NCBI GenBank assembly: GCA_024500155.1
Contig: CM044880.1
Coordinates: forward strand, 3,410,001 to 3,474,000
Direction of reading: 5' to 3'
Source: Chenopodium formosanum
Lineage: Eukaryota > Streptophyta > Magnoliopsida > Caryophyllales > Amaranthaceae
DNA: 64,000 nt
Shown piece after piece: positions 47,572-59,417 of this stretch (its first letter is position 1; each line of letters begins with the position of its first letter). A program made the position numbers and the translations under genes. The notes beneath the pieces are model-generated. The model ran no database searches, had not been told where the DNA came from, and saw only the letters and a program-made list of their open reading frames with translations.

Positions 47572-50524
47572 TAATAATAGTGATCTTGCAACGAACACCA
47601 TGGGGAGTTAGCCAGTTAGGTAAGTAGTTTAAGTATTCCTAAAATGATACTAATTTATAAATGCATGCTAAAATCATACATCAATCAGTGCAATTATTAC
47701 TTATTTTAATTAATTCAATATTCTACTCTAATTTATCTTATCCAGTGCCCATTTGATGTTTGTTACATATGAATTATTTTGCCTAATACAAAGTACTCTA
47801 CATGTGGCCCGTCACTATGTGAGAATGTGAGTTTGAGGATTAAATGGAGGATTGGATAAGAAGTGAACATTTTTAAAATTAATTTCACTCACTCACAAAT
47901 TCTTTTGGGACAACATAAAATTAATGGGACCATCAAATTATCAAACTATTCAACTGACCAAGTGTAGTGAATTTGTGAGTGGTGAATATGGGAGGAGTTT
48001 GGTCGGAGCAAAAGTCATTTTATTGTTGAAACTTGAAAGGAACAAATACATGGGCCCGTCACAATGAACCGTGACTGGTCATATGATGTGACCAACCGCA
48101 TACAAAGTATAAAAATTTGTGAAACAGTTGTATGTAATTTAAATATTGAGTTTATCTATTGAAAGGAATTTAATATGCTCTTATAGTATTGTACTGTTGT
48201 ATGTTCAACTCATAGTATGTTGTGATTCATAATTAAAATAAAGTTATTATCCAAACAAAACAATAAGACAATCACATAGAGGGAAAAATAAAAGTATAGA
48301 CTCTCAAATTAAAATACTCCGAAATATTTAGTGTAGAGTTATAGTTTTTTGACAATGAAATGTTATTATCGGAAAGTCAATAAACCCCCTACATGATCTT
48401 TCAAATTTTTAAAAAATGTTTATAACAGTTAGAAAAATATTATAATTGTGATTATGTGAAAATCGGATGGACATACATCGATATCATTACCTATTTTTGA
48501 TGATCTTTTAAATACACTAATCACCACAAACTTTTTTTACTACCAAATGCAGACGATAAATGATGTTTTATATGGAATAGTATGGTGCGGTCTAACTAAA
48601 TATCTCAAAACTCGACATCCTAATAATAGTAAGAGCATTATACTTTTTTTTTTTCTTTTATTAGATCTACAAATCATTGTTTTTTATATTACAATTTACA
48701 AATTGTACATGTTTTACCTGCTTAATCACTAGCTTTGCAAGATGGCTTTCAATTTACTGGCCTATGCCCAATGAACTTGAGAGAACAACCAGGAGTTCAG
48801 GTACGTCAGCATCTTAATATGTACTCCCTCTATCTCTAAAAGTTATTATTGTTTGATCTTTAATGCTAATTATTATTAACTAATGATGTTGTATTCAAGA
48901 TGTTTTCAATATGATATCAAAAAATTCAAGGGCACCTTGGGGTAATAGATTTGCAATGGTCCTATTACCCATTACTTACTTCAAACGTGACTTAAATGCT
49001 CTAGCTTACATTGCTCAAGCTAAGGCCGTGATGGATCAGAAAAAACGATCAATGGAAGCTCGCTTGTGCTTCGAAATAGGATACCTCATATTTACATTGC
49101 TTGGTTCCAAGGTAAATTAGTCATGATTTACCATAGAATAATCGCCATTCATCTGGATTTACAGTTATATGTTACCTTACTCTAACTTTAATAATATAAT
49201 GAAATATAATTTTACTTCAAACATTTATCACAACCATTGACACATTGAAATAGTCATGTAGATTTTCCTCAATCAACTAGCTAGCCTTAGCAAGGGAGGT
49301 ACAATTAGTCATAATAGTCAATTACAACTATTGTGAGATCGAAAAAACCAATGCCAAACACAAGCTATAGGCAACATGGCTACTATTCCCAAAAAGAAGC
49401 TAAGGTGATTAAGTGTTAGACAGATTTTAAGCAGAGTGAATGGAAGCAAGTGTTCCATCATAATCTTGCCCTAATTAAGGCTCGGTTCTTTTCACCATAA
49501 AAATAATTTTCCGTAAAAAAAATTTAATATGTAATATAAATTAATTAAAAAAAAACCAATATACTAGGATCATAAAAATAATTTAAATTTAGAAAAAATT
49601 ATTTAAGGTCGGTAAATAACAATAAAACATAGACTAATTACATAGTAATACGATGATTAATTTGATTTTTGAACGGTGGCCTTGTTACAAATGTCTGCCT
49701 ATAAATGAAACATGGTGATTGATAAGCAAGTTTTGGGTTGGTGTTACGTTGCAGGTTGGAAGTGAAGTATTTTACAATCTGTTTACTCATACAAGCTTCC
49801 TTATGTCCAATATTGCTGGTCCTCCGGAACCAATTTCACTCGCTGGCAACCCTATCACTTTTATAAGACTTACATCTTCTGCTCAAGCTCATGTAAGTGC
49901 ATTTATTTAATTAATTATACTTCGTATAATTTTATTTTTTTTGCGAATGAGCCACAACCCACAAGAGTAACACAGTAACAAATAACGATCTAATATATTA
50001 TACACAGATCTTCAGTCTTAGTCACTAGAGCACAAAGTATTACGAAGTAATGTACATTTTTATTTTCCTTATGTACACACCTCTCTCATCTTACCTCATT
50101 CACATGTCAACAATTACTCACCAAGTCACCAGTCATCACCACCCACACCCCTAACTAACAACCACCATGCCATCACCACGACAACCAACAAGTCAAGAAG
50201 CCAGCTGTTGTTGGCCGCCAAACTGGCTTCACTAAGCTATAAAAACTAATGTATATAGTGAATTGGTTTTGTAATGGTGCAGGCATTCACATTGCATATG
50301 GTAAGCTACGCAGGGAAGGCAGACCTACAAATCCAAGTAGCCAAAGAAGTGATACCTGACCCTGAATTTCTAGCCACTTGCATTGAAAACGCATTGCTTG
50401 AAGCGAAGGAAGCTGCTAATGCACGTGTCACCAAATAATTAGTCGTCGTCTTGCCACATATATAACTACTAATAAGGCTTGCGCTAGTTTAGCCAGGTTT
50501 ACAAGATTATTATTGTATAATTTC

Positions 50525-50530
50525 AATAAA
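50525..50530 (+). terminator. polyadenylation signal of WSD-d
   Basis: AATAAA lies 87 bases after the stop codon in a block also found behind WSD-e (58228-58233). Confidence 0.5.
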
Positions 50531-51470
50531 TGGTGAAGAATAATTAATTATCTTGCATTAGTTGTTTGTTTGATAATATAAGATATAGAAGTACGAAGTA
50601 TATATAGTTTATATAAGGTTGCAACCTGTGTTTAATCTTTGAATTATGTTACAATGCTATTAATCGACGTGTGATGATCGTGTTTGGCTTATTCATGATG
50701 TGTGTAGCTTATAAAATTAGAGTTAGAGAATATGTCAGATTTATGATGGCAAACATATATGTAATCAAATGAGGTGAGAAGCCTTAAATAAAAACATGTT
50801 AAGTTATGAAATTCAAATTCTAAGCTCAACATGACTTGCGCAAATCCAAATGTGAAATATGTGAAGACCTTATAGTAGTATAGTATGAAGACCTGGCCTC
50901 ATAATAAACTTATTTGTAAATTAAGATAAATCAAACAAAATCACTTACAAAATACGAATGGATCGGAGTATAAATAAAAGTGTATAAATGTTCACAATAA
51001 ATGGGAGACCAAAGTGTTTGAAACCCATTGTACTCCACTTATGAGTGTCCCACATTGGAGAAAGAGGAGAGATGGTTTCACTTTATAAGGTAGAGGAGTA
51101 CCTCCTACTATTGCCAATTGGTTTTAGTATGGAAGCTCCAAAGCCTTGTTTGTGGACCGAACTCTCCTCCTCCTTGTTCGGGTTGCCCAGGCCCATTTCA
51201 AATTGTTTCTAAATTTAACATGGTATAAGTGGAACAAAATATAAACTCGGCGATAGTGGTCTCTATAAATTTTTGTCTGTTTTACACGTGAAGCCCACAT
51301 TACCTTTTTCACTCTTTCTATCCCTCCTCCATTCTCTCTCTTCATTGTACATTTTTTTTTTATTTTTTTAACAGTTGTGAGACACAACCCTCCATTTATA
51401 CTTCCTCGTAATTCTGTTTGTGACCTAACCTCGGCAAACGAGAGTACGATACAAGTGAAATTTTAAATAC
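50531..51470. other. WSD-d 3' flank
   Basis: To about 50,960 the sequence matches the WSD-e 3' flank (58240-58700). Then comes an LTR-like repeat (51047-51172). No gene. Confidence 0.5.
51047..51172 (+). repeat. dispersed LTR-like repeat, copy 2
   Basis: Nearly identical to 24762-24885 (gtgtcccacattggagaaag to accgaactctcctcc). Both lie 3' of a WSD gene, but WSD-e lacks it. Confidence 0.6.
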
Positions 51471-51854
51471 AGGTAAGTCTTGTATGTGGCTAGCCACATT
51501 AATTTATAAGAGTAATGTTCATTTATATGTATGGATAGCTTAATTTTTTCATAAGAGTAACCCCATAATGTCCCTAAAAGTAACTCAAATTCATTATACA
51601 AGTGAAATCAAGTAATTTAGTAATAAATAACCTCATTTCTTCATTCAAGTAACCCCTATTATTTGTTTTAAAAAATGAAAGAATAATTCCACCTATTTAA
51701 GATAGTAACCCTTTTTTTCATTTAATTTAAGTAACCTACATATGATAGGTAACTCTATTTGCTCATCACCATAACCTCATATTACTTAATTAATTGTTTT
51801 ATATGTGTACATATGAAGTGGTCATACCATGTGGCTAGCCACATATAAGACCTT
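51471..51854. mobile_element. palindrome-ended element 4 (384 bp)
   Basis: Each end carries the perfect palindrome ATGTGGCTAGCCACAT (51484-51499 and 51829-51844). Outside it the ends are inverted: aggtaagtcttgt on the left, aggtcttat reversed on the right. The interior is a degenerate repeat of 'aagtaaccc' type. No gene. Confidence 0.78.
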
Positions 51855-51895
51855 GTGATTCTGGAATATTCTATAAAGATCTTATTTTGTGTAAA

Positions 51896-52278
51896 TCTAT
51901 TTACTATTACTAAAACAGAAGATGTTGACGACGTCACCATTGCGTGCCCACGTGTCGCTCTAGAGCTATCATATTTAACATTTTTAAAATTTAAGTATTA
52001 GAAGCTTCTACATTACAACCAAAACCTATCTATTTATCGTAGAAAATTGAAACAATTTTAAATAGCACACTAATAAATGACTTCTTGCATTGAACTATGT
52101 ATTCAACAACATTGAATAGAAACTATATCTTAATTTTGATGAAAATCTAAAATTTTGAAATTACAAAATGTACGTAATTCTTATTTATATTCATGTACAA
52201 TATAGCCTTGTATTTTTATAATATACAAGTTAAAAATAAGTTTTATATAAATTGTGCATCGCACGGGTTCTAACCTAG
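51896..52278 (+). mobile_element. non-autonomous Helitron (383 bp)
   Basis: The 5' end TCTATTTACTATTACTAAAA follows an A, and the 3' end CTAG precedes a T. A hairpin gtgcatcgcac lies about 11 bases from the 3' end. TC...hairpin...CTRR inserted between A and T, without target duplication, is the Helitron signature. Confidence 0.82.
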
Positions 52279-53388
52279 TATGTTAATATTATAATTCTCA
52301 TAGATTAGGGTTTGTACACTTGTATGGCATATATTTGTTTCTAATGAGAACACTCCCTCTGACTAAGGAGAGTTACACAATTCTACATGGTATCACAACC
52401 AATAGGAAAATTTTCTCTCTAATTTCCTAATTTCCTAACCCTTGTAATTTTATTCAAAATGGCCAAACCTCTAATAGGCTTCAATAAGCTAAAAGCTCTC
52501 TAAGTTATTGATGTGTATAGAATATATATTTATTTATTATGATGAAAGATAATGTATATGAACAGTTTGTAGTTTACTATTTTGATGTATATAGAATATA
52601 TATTTACTATGAACGGATTAACCGGTTAAAATTGTTATGTGTTTGTCGTTAGTTCTACTATTTTATATTATTGTTTAAGGTATACAAAAAATTTAAAAAA
52701 TTATACTTCCTCCGCCCACAATTATGTGCAACAAAGGAATATTTTACATTTCACAAATAATATCTCTTTATTGCACATGATTATGGGCGGAGGAAGTGTT
52801 AAAAAAAGGATCTAAACATTCTAAAGGGAGGGGTGGGTGTTTAGAGTGTGCTGGACGGAGGAAGGAGGATTCATTTCTTTTATTACTGCTAACGAAAACA
52901 ACACACGTCGTGTGACAATATTAACCAGCTAAAAATCTAATAGGAATTGCTTTTTTCTATAAAATCATTCTAAAGTTAAGACTGCCCTGAATTAATCGAT
53001 AGTTGAAACGTTAAAACGTTTATAATAATATCGATCATTACAGTTAGGAAGCCTGATGCCGATTTATCTTCAAAAAGAAGTCGGTTTTTTTAATTATTAT
53101 GGACCACAAAAATGTAATCACCAACCAATTCATAAGATTTTTTCAAAAATGGTTTTTTTTTTTTGGGGGGGGGGACCTAGCCAACCATATCTCCATGTAC
53201 CCCAATGTAGATGCCCCTAGTTAGAGCAAAAGAATCTTCTCTATCAAAGCAAATCATCACCGATCCACCACAATAAAAATTTCCTGTGTCACCCTACACC
53301 TTCTCCTAATAGTGAAAAATTCATTACTTGTTACATTGTCTCAACTTCTAAAACTTTCAATTACTGTTACAGTGTACTTTAATTTGGT
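52279..53388. other. intergenic DNA and WSD-e upstream region
   Basis: A MITE lies at 52704-52798. The block at about 53209-53370 matches the WSD-d upstream region. Otherwise AT-rich with no gene. Confidence 0.5.
52704..52798. mobile_element. small MITE with cttcctccgccc ends
   Basis: A ~92-bp hairpin with 27-base arms: acttcctccgcccacaatta and, at the right, gattatgggcggaggaagt. Similar in size to Stowaway MITEs, but the ends differ from those at 1991 and 33133. Confidence 0.8.
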
Positions 53389-56300
53389 ATGGATCACCAT
53401 ATAGAGAGCCATATTTCCGATGAGCCTTCAACGCCGATAACCCGGGTAAGCATCCACCCTAAGCACAACCAAGTAATCCATTGTGTCTTAGGGTTTAAAA
53501 ACCCTATCGACGTAAACACCCTTAAAGATGAGTTATCCAACTCCGTCATGCTCAAAATCCCACGTTTCTCAAGCCTACTAGTTGTGGATACAAATAATGG
53601 TACAGAATATTGGGAAAAAACCAATGTTAACCTAGATGACCACATCTTCATCTATGATGATGATGGTGAAGCTCCAATGTCCGATGATGATGCCATCAAC
53701 GCGTATTTGGCAGACATAGCCTTATCACCACCCATGAGCTTGGACAAGCCATTATGGGAGCTACACATCATGCATAAGCATAAGTGCTCAATATTGAGAG
53801 TACACCATGCAGTAGCTGATGGCATGTCATTGATGTCATTGCTATGGACCATGGGTAATAACTCATCAATTCAAAGAGAGCGCGACGGGGGTAAGAAACT
53901 TCATCATGATGTACAAAATGTTCATCCAAATGTCATAAGTAAAAATGACCAAGGTTTTATTAGGAAGAAAGGGGGCATAAAGAAAATGGGATTATGGGAA
54001 GGTTTGATGTATATTTGGGTTAGCTTGGTTTTAGTGTTGAAATTTATAGTAAGGTCTTTGTGGGTGAAAGATAAGAAGTCTGTGATTAGTGGAATTGAAG
54101 GGGTGGAGCTTTGGCCAAGAAAGGTGGTTACTGCCAAGTTTCAAATTAGTGACATGAAGACTATCAAAAATGCCATCCCAAATGCTGTAAGACTCTTCTT
54201 ACCTAATCTAAACATATACATGCATGATTATTATTTATGTTGCATTCATGACATATATTATTGCATCAATCTATTTTATGCATTACATATATACATTAAT
54301 GAGGGATTGTTTTATTATTATTTTAGGCTTTTTTTTTTTAATACAACGACGTAATGTCCTGTTTGATAGATAAGACAACAGTGATGACAATGATAATTCT
54401 AATAAGAGAAACATATATACTAAAATAGTTGTGTATCCGATCCCACATTAGTATAGAATAATGGTAGTGTACGTAACTTGACCAAAATGGTATATACATT
54501 TAGGAATATTATTATTTAATATTCTAATGTAACGAACAATTATTATTTAATATTTTTTTTTTTACTACAATGCGTATTTGGTGCGGCTGGCCGCACCATG
54601 CGGCGGCAGGGTGTCAAATCAGCAAATGATAAAGTAACCCATGACCCACTTGGTAACCCCTGACCGGACCTAATAACCCTTGACTAAGTAACCCTTGACC
54701 GGACCTAGTAACCCCTGACCGAACCAAGTAATTCCTAACCGGACCTATTAACCCCTTACTAAGTAACCTCTAACCGGACCTAGTAACCCCTAACCAAGTA
54801 AGTAACCCCTAATCCTACACCACCTCAAAGCCTTAAACTCCACCACACCACCACCAGCTCCAGCCCCAACGCCACCAGCCCAAAACCCACCCTAACCACC
54901 AGCAACCACGAAATTACCACTACCAATCTAATCCACCAACAAAACATATCTAGAACCCAGAACCACCGAACCACCACTACCCACCCACAAAACCACCACC
55001 AAAACCACCAATACCCACCCACAAAATTATCACTACCCACCCACGAAACCACTTCTACCCAAAACGAACCACCACCAAACCCACCCACGAAAAATCCACA
55101 CCCAAAACCCACCCCTGACCTAACCCACGACGACGACGAATGATAGATCGGAGAAGAAAAGAGGAGAGAGAAACGAAGACGACGATCTGGGTTGGAGTGC
55201 CAAGAAATGATGGCTGGGAGAAATTATAGGTTCGATGCTTCAGTGCTTCAGGGAAGAGAAAATGGAGGAGAGGAGAGAGAAAAGAGAGAGAGAAAAATTG
55301 TGGCTGGCTGTACGGTGCGGCCAGCCGCATATGAAACTTTGTGTTTATACTAACATTATATTTCAAAGTAGTAACCTGGACTACTTGGTACAAGGTCCAT
55401 AACACACACTAATTGATATACTCGTATAAAACATCTACCAATCAACAATCATTGAAAAGCACATAAAAATAGAGGAAGTAGTAAGGAGGTTAGTTATGCA
55501 TTTGCAAATGCATAACAAACACTAAAATATTAAAAAGCACATGGGGATGAGAGAAAGGAGGAGAGAGATGGGTAAGTGGGACCATTTTTTAAATGTACCG
55601 TTGAAAGTTTAGATAGTACCATTGACTATGTAGTGATACTATTTTTACCGTAGTGAGTACCACTGAATGAATATATAATACCACTACATACATAAATAGT
55701 ACCACTGAAATGTTTAATGATATCATTTAATCATCTAGTGATACAATTGATCACCCAGTGCCACTACTCTAAATTTAAAAATACATTTACGTGAAATGAC
55801 CCTCATGCCCCTCGTTATGTATTTACTTATACATAAATAACCTCCCTTTGGAAGGTCTCCATAAAAATTACTCCGTAATTTATACTCCGTATGCATCAGA
55901 TCAAAACAAGCTACACTCCCGGGCCCATGGTTTATTATGAAGTACTCCGTAGTAACCCGGAGTATTATTGAACTAGATTTGTTCCATTCTACTAAAACGA
56001 CGTGGCTCCTATCAAACTCCTTCCATATTCACCATTTACTCACAAAATTCTCTACACTTGGTCCCAAATTCCCAATCAATCACATTTCAATTTCATAAAG
56101 ATAACATTTAATACCTTGTATATTCATTTGAATATATAATTTCTTATATATATTCTTTTTTGTTGTGATTTATTCATAATCACATCAAAATTGTCCAAAC
56201 AAAACGACAAGAAAATCTTTAAAAGATCACAATGGAAATAATAAAGTATAAATTTTCAAAATAAAATTAATAGTTTGATGACGATGAGACGTTATTGAAA

Positions 56301-58163
56301 TCCAATATAATTCGTACGTGATTTTTAAACTTTTTTTAAAAAATTAATAATAATCAGAAAATCATTATGGATGTGAAAAGTTAGATAGACATTACCTACT
56401 GGTATGTTTTATGATCTTTTAGATGCATTAATCGTCATAAACTTAATTACTACTAAATGCAGACAATAAATGATGTTCTCTACGGAATAGTATGGTGCGG
56501 ACTAACTAGATATCTCAAAATTCGACATCCTAATGGTAAGAGCATTACTACTTTTTTTTTTTTTCTTTTTTTTGGTGAAGACTTTTTTTTTTATTAGATC
56601 AACAAATCAACATTTTTCTTTGTCTCATTTCATACTAATGTATAACAAACTAAGTATATTTTCCCTACTTAATTACTAGCTTTGCAAGATGGCTTTCAAT
56701 TTACCGGCCTATGCCCAATGAACTTGAGAGAACAATCGGGAGTTCAGGTCAACAACTTAATATATACTCCCTTTATCTCTAAAAGCAGTACTCCGTATTA
56801 TTATTTGATCTTTAATGATAATTATTATTAATGATGTTTTACGTGTTCAGGATGTTTACAATATGATATCAAAAAATTCAAAGGCGCCTTGGGGTAACAT
56901 ATTTGCAATGGTCCTATTACCCATTACTTACTTTAAACGCGACTTGAATGCTCTAGCTTACATTGCTCGAGCTAAGGCTGTGATGGATCAGAAGAAACGA
57001 TCAATGGAAGCTTGTTTATGTTTCGAATTAGGGTACCTCATATTTTCATTGTTTGGCTCCAAGGTAAATAAAAATTTTCCATTGAATCGCATGCAGTTCA
57101 TCTAGATATAATCAGATCAAGGAATTAACCAATAACCACTACACATAATTATGGAGAGATGATGAAATAGTTCATACATTTATTACAATTATTGGACTAT
57201 TGAAACATTGATATAGACTTTTCCTCCTTTTTTTTTGAAAGAGATATAGACTACTTTTCCTCCTCAATCAACTAGTTAGCCTTAATTAATATGAGTATAT
57301 CGTATATGACCTACTATTTTCCAAAGGAAGGTACTAACAAATTATGGGTGGTCAATTCATTATAGTATCAATGTAAATAATCCATACGATAGTGAATCAT
57401 ATAAATAAGTTTTTTTTTTTTTTTTTTTTTTTTTTGAGGAAAAAATCATATAAATAAGTTAAATCAAAAGTCAGTAAAAATCAAATAAAGTGTAATAATA
57501 GACCTATATATGATAATTTTGAACGAACTTACAAATGTATGCCAAGTGAATTCGACCTATATATGATAAGTTTTGAGTTGTGTTACATTGCAGATTGGAG
57601 GTGAAGTATTTTACAATCTGTTTACTCATACAAGCTTCCTTATGTCCAATATTGCTGGCCCTCTAGAACCAATTTCACTCGCTGCCAACCCTATCACTTT
57701 TATAAGAATTACGTCCTCTGCTCAAGCTCATGTAAGTGCATTTATTTATATAATTTTTTATTTTCCGAATGAGCTACAAGAGTAACACAAATTACAAATA
57801 ACAACCTATTATACACAGACCTAATATACCGGTACATTTTTATCCCTATGTATGTACACTCCACTCTCATCTTACCTCATTCACAAGTCAACAACAATCA
57901 CTCACCAGTCATCACCACCTACCATCGCCAGTTCGCCACGACAACCACCACATCGGCTTCACTTTAAAGACTAATGTATATAGTGAATTGGTTTTGTAAT
58001 GGTGCAGGCATTCACATTGCATATGGTAAGCTACGCAGGGAAGGCAGACCTACAAATCCAAGTAGCCAAAGAAGTGATACCTGACCCTGAATTTCTAGCC
58101 ACTTGCATTGAAAACGCATTGCTTGAAGCGAAGGAAGCTGCTAATGCACGTGTCACCAAATAA
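53389..58163 (+). CDS. WSD-e: wax ester synthase/diacylglycerol acyltransferase
   Basis: This is the intact sister of WSD-d. Exons are 53389-54186, 56463-56535, 56680-56747, 56851-57063, 57594-57731 and 58008-58163, giving 481 residues. All sites are GT-AG and in frame; the exon 4 acceptor TTCAG is normal here. The catalytic motif is HHAVADG at 139-145, with Ala in place of the Gly seen in WSD-a, -b and -c, which the HHxxxDG motif allows. A hydrophobic segment (LMYIWVSLVLVLKFIV) follows. The C-terminal domain shows TINDVLYGIVWCGLTRYL, CPMNLREQSGVQ, WGNIFAMVLLPI, SNIAGPLEPISLA and SYAGKADLQIQVAKE. It has a shorter run of Asp codons (GAT)n at about residue 88 than WSD-d. Introns 1 and 4 carry transposon insertions. 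If active, it would make wax esters or triacylglycerol. Confidence 0.92.
54579..55330. mobile_element. palindrome-ended element 3 (752 bp, WSD-e intron 1)
   Basis: The left end holds ggtgcggctggccgcacc (54580-54597), a perfect palindrome; the right end holds ggtgcggccagccgca (55314-55329), nearly its reverse. The interior begins with repeats of 'agtaacccctgaccggacct' and goes on to a Pro/His-like 'accaccac' tract and a purine-rich 'gagagaga' block. It is notably more GC-rich than its surroundings. Open frames of about 100 codons here are by-products of the low complexity. Confidence 0.75.
55483..55848. mobile_element. palindrome-ended element 5 (366 bp, WSD-e intron 1)
   Basis: The inverted ends read aaggaggttagttatgcat and, reversed, aagggaggttatttatgtat. 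Each contains a palindrome (atgcatttgcaaatgcat on the left, a diverged atgtatttacttatacat on the right). The interior repeats 'agtaccactga'-type words. Same design as elements 1-4. Confidence 0.7.
57395..57460 (-). mobile_element. poly(A) micro-retroinsertion with 17-bp TSD, WSD-e intron 4
   Basis: aatcatataaataagtt occurs at 57395-57411 and 57444-57460 with only T(n) and gaggaaa between. WSD-d lacks it, so it came after the duplication or was lost there. Confidence 0.72.
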
Positions 58164-58227
58164 TTAGTCGTCGTCTTGCCACATATATTAAGGCTTAGCC
58201 AGGTTTACAAGATTATTGTATAATTTC

Positions 58228-58233
58228 AATAAA
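58228..58233 (+). terminator. polyadenylation signal of WSD-e
   Basis: AATAAA 65 bases after the stop codon, in sequence shared with the WSD-d 3' flank. Confidence 0.5.
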
Positions 58234-59266
58234 TGGTAGAAGAATAATTAATTATCTTGCATTAATTGTTTGTTTGATAATATAAGATATACAAGTACGA
58301 AGGATATAGTTTATATAAGGTTGCACCCTGTATTTAATCTTTGAATTATGTTACAATACTATTAATCGACGTGTGATGATTGGATTTGGCTTATTCATGA
58401 TGTGTGTGACTTATTCGCTTATAAAATTAGAGTTAGTGAACAGGTCGGATTTATGATGGCAAACATATATGTAATCAAATGAGGTGAGAAGCCTTAAATA
58501 AAAACATGTTAAGTTATGAAATTCTAATTTCTAAGCTCAACATGACTTGCGCAAATCCAAATGTGAAATATATGAAGACCTTAGGTAGTATAGTACTATA
58601 GTCTGAAGACCTCGCCTCACTTGTGATATAATAAACTTATTTGTAAATTAAGATAAATCAAATAAAATCACGTATAAAATACGAATGGAGTATAAAAATG
58701 TATGTGTAAATAATGTTCACAACAAAATTACGTATAAAGTACGTCACATATCTCATGGGAGAGGGAGACTAAAGGCTGAAATGCATGTTAGATAATGGGC
58801 TTGGCTGGCAAAGAGTGGACTCCAAGTCTCCAACTCTCCAAGTCCAACTTTGAGAAAGTGAAAATTCAAATATACTTGTATTTATAATGTATAATTAGAT
58901 CCGATTTTGATTTCATGTGCATAACGTAGATATATTAGATACAATTTGTCTTAATTTAATATGACGAATTATTGAAAAAATTATGCATCGATCAGTAATA
59001 ATTTAGGAAATCTCTACCCCCTAAGTACCCTCACTTGGTAAGATTCGAACCCTAATATAAACCTTTAGGATATGAAGTAAAAGACTTATCAATTAAGGTA
59101 ACACTTTGTTGGTATATATATTTGTATATGCGTATTATATTTCTCTGATCTATTCATATATGCGGCCATGCTTGTATCTTACTAGCTCTTAACAAGCAAG
59201 ACACACCAACACATACATAATATAGTACAGCCCATAACATACCTTATCAAATACAAATCGATATAT
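58234..59266. other. spacer between WSD-e and WSD-f
   Basis: The first ~460 bases match the WSD-d 3' flank. A minus-strand SINE-like piece lies at 59011-59107. No other gene is seen. Confidence 0.45.
59011..59107 (-). mobile_element. SINE-like tRNA-derived sequence
   Basis: On the minus strand TACCTTAATTGATAAG (A-box-like) is followed about 35 bases later by GGTTCGAATCT (B box) and a 'gagggtacttaggggg' tail region. No poly(A) or target duplication is clear. Confidence 0.45.
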
Positions 59267-59417
59267 ATGGATCCACATCTCCTAAGAGGAAGTGATAGTG
59301 AGGAGCCGGTGTCACCAACCACCCGACTAAGCACCCTCCCTAGGCATTACCAAGTGATCAATTGCGCGGTAGGGTTCAAGAACCCCATCGACGTAGCCAC
59401 CCTTAAAGATGAATTAT
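59267..59417 (+). pseudogene. WSD-f: 5' end of an acyltransferase gene cut by a retrotransposon
   Basis: About 50 codons match the start of WSD-d and WSD-e: PVSPTTRLSTLPRHYQVINC, then GFKNPIDVATLKDEL. Right after the codons for DEL plus one base the LTR of a Ty1-copia element begins. The rest of the gene, if it exists, must lie past the element, outside the window. The remaining part has no stop or shift, so the insertion may be recent. Confidence 0.85.

Larger units (their letters stand above)
44311..50438 (+). pseudogene. WSD-d: acyltransferase gene broken by a hAT element and a lost splice site
   Basis: The locus has the full six-exon WSD plan. Exon 1 is split by a transposon into 44311-44709 and 45770-46171; the others are 48553-48628, 48733-48800, 48899-49111, 49755-49892 and 50283-50438. 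Two lesions are visible. First, a 1,052-bp hAT element (44710-45761) puts a stop shortly after LWELHIMHK and separates the N-terminus from the catalytic HHAIADG. Second, the acceptor before exon 4 reads ttcaa-GAT where WSD-e has ttcag-GAT. The nearest AG is one base later and would lead to a stop within five codons. All other exons are open, and exon 6 is identical to that of WSD-e. So the gene died recently. The exon 2 donor is shifted by one extra codon (AAT) relative to WSD-e. Confidence 0.88.

Noticed and set aside
54825..55405. Two minus-strand open frames (95 and 116 codons) rich in Trp, Gly and Val
   Set aside because: They are translations of the low-complexity accaccac tract inside palindrome-ended element 3, within an intron of WSD-e.
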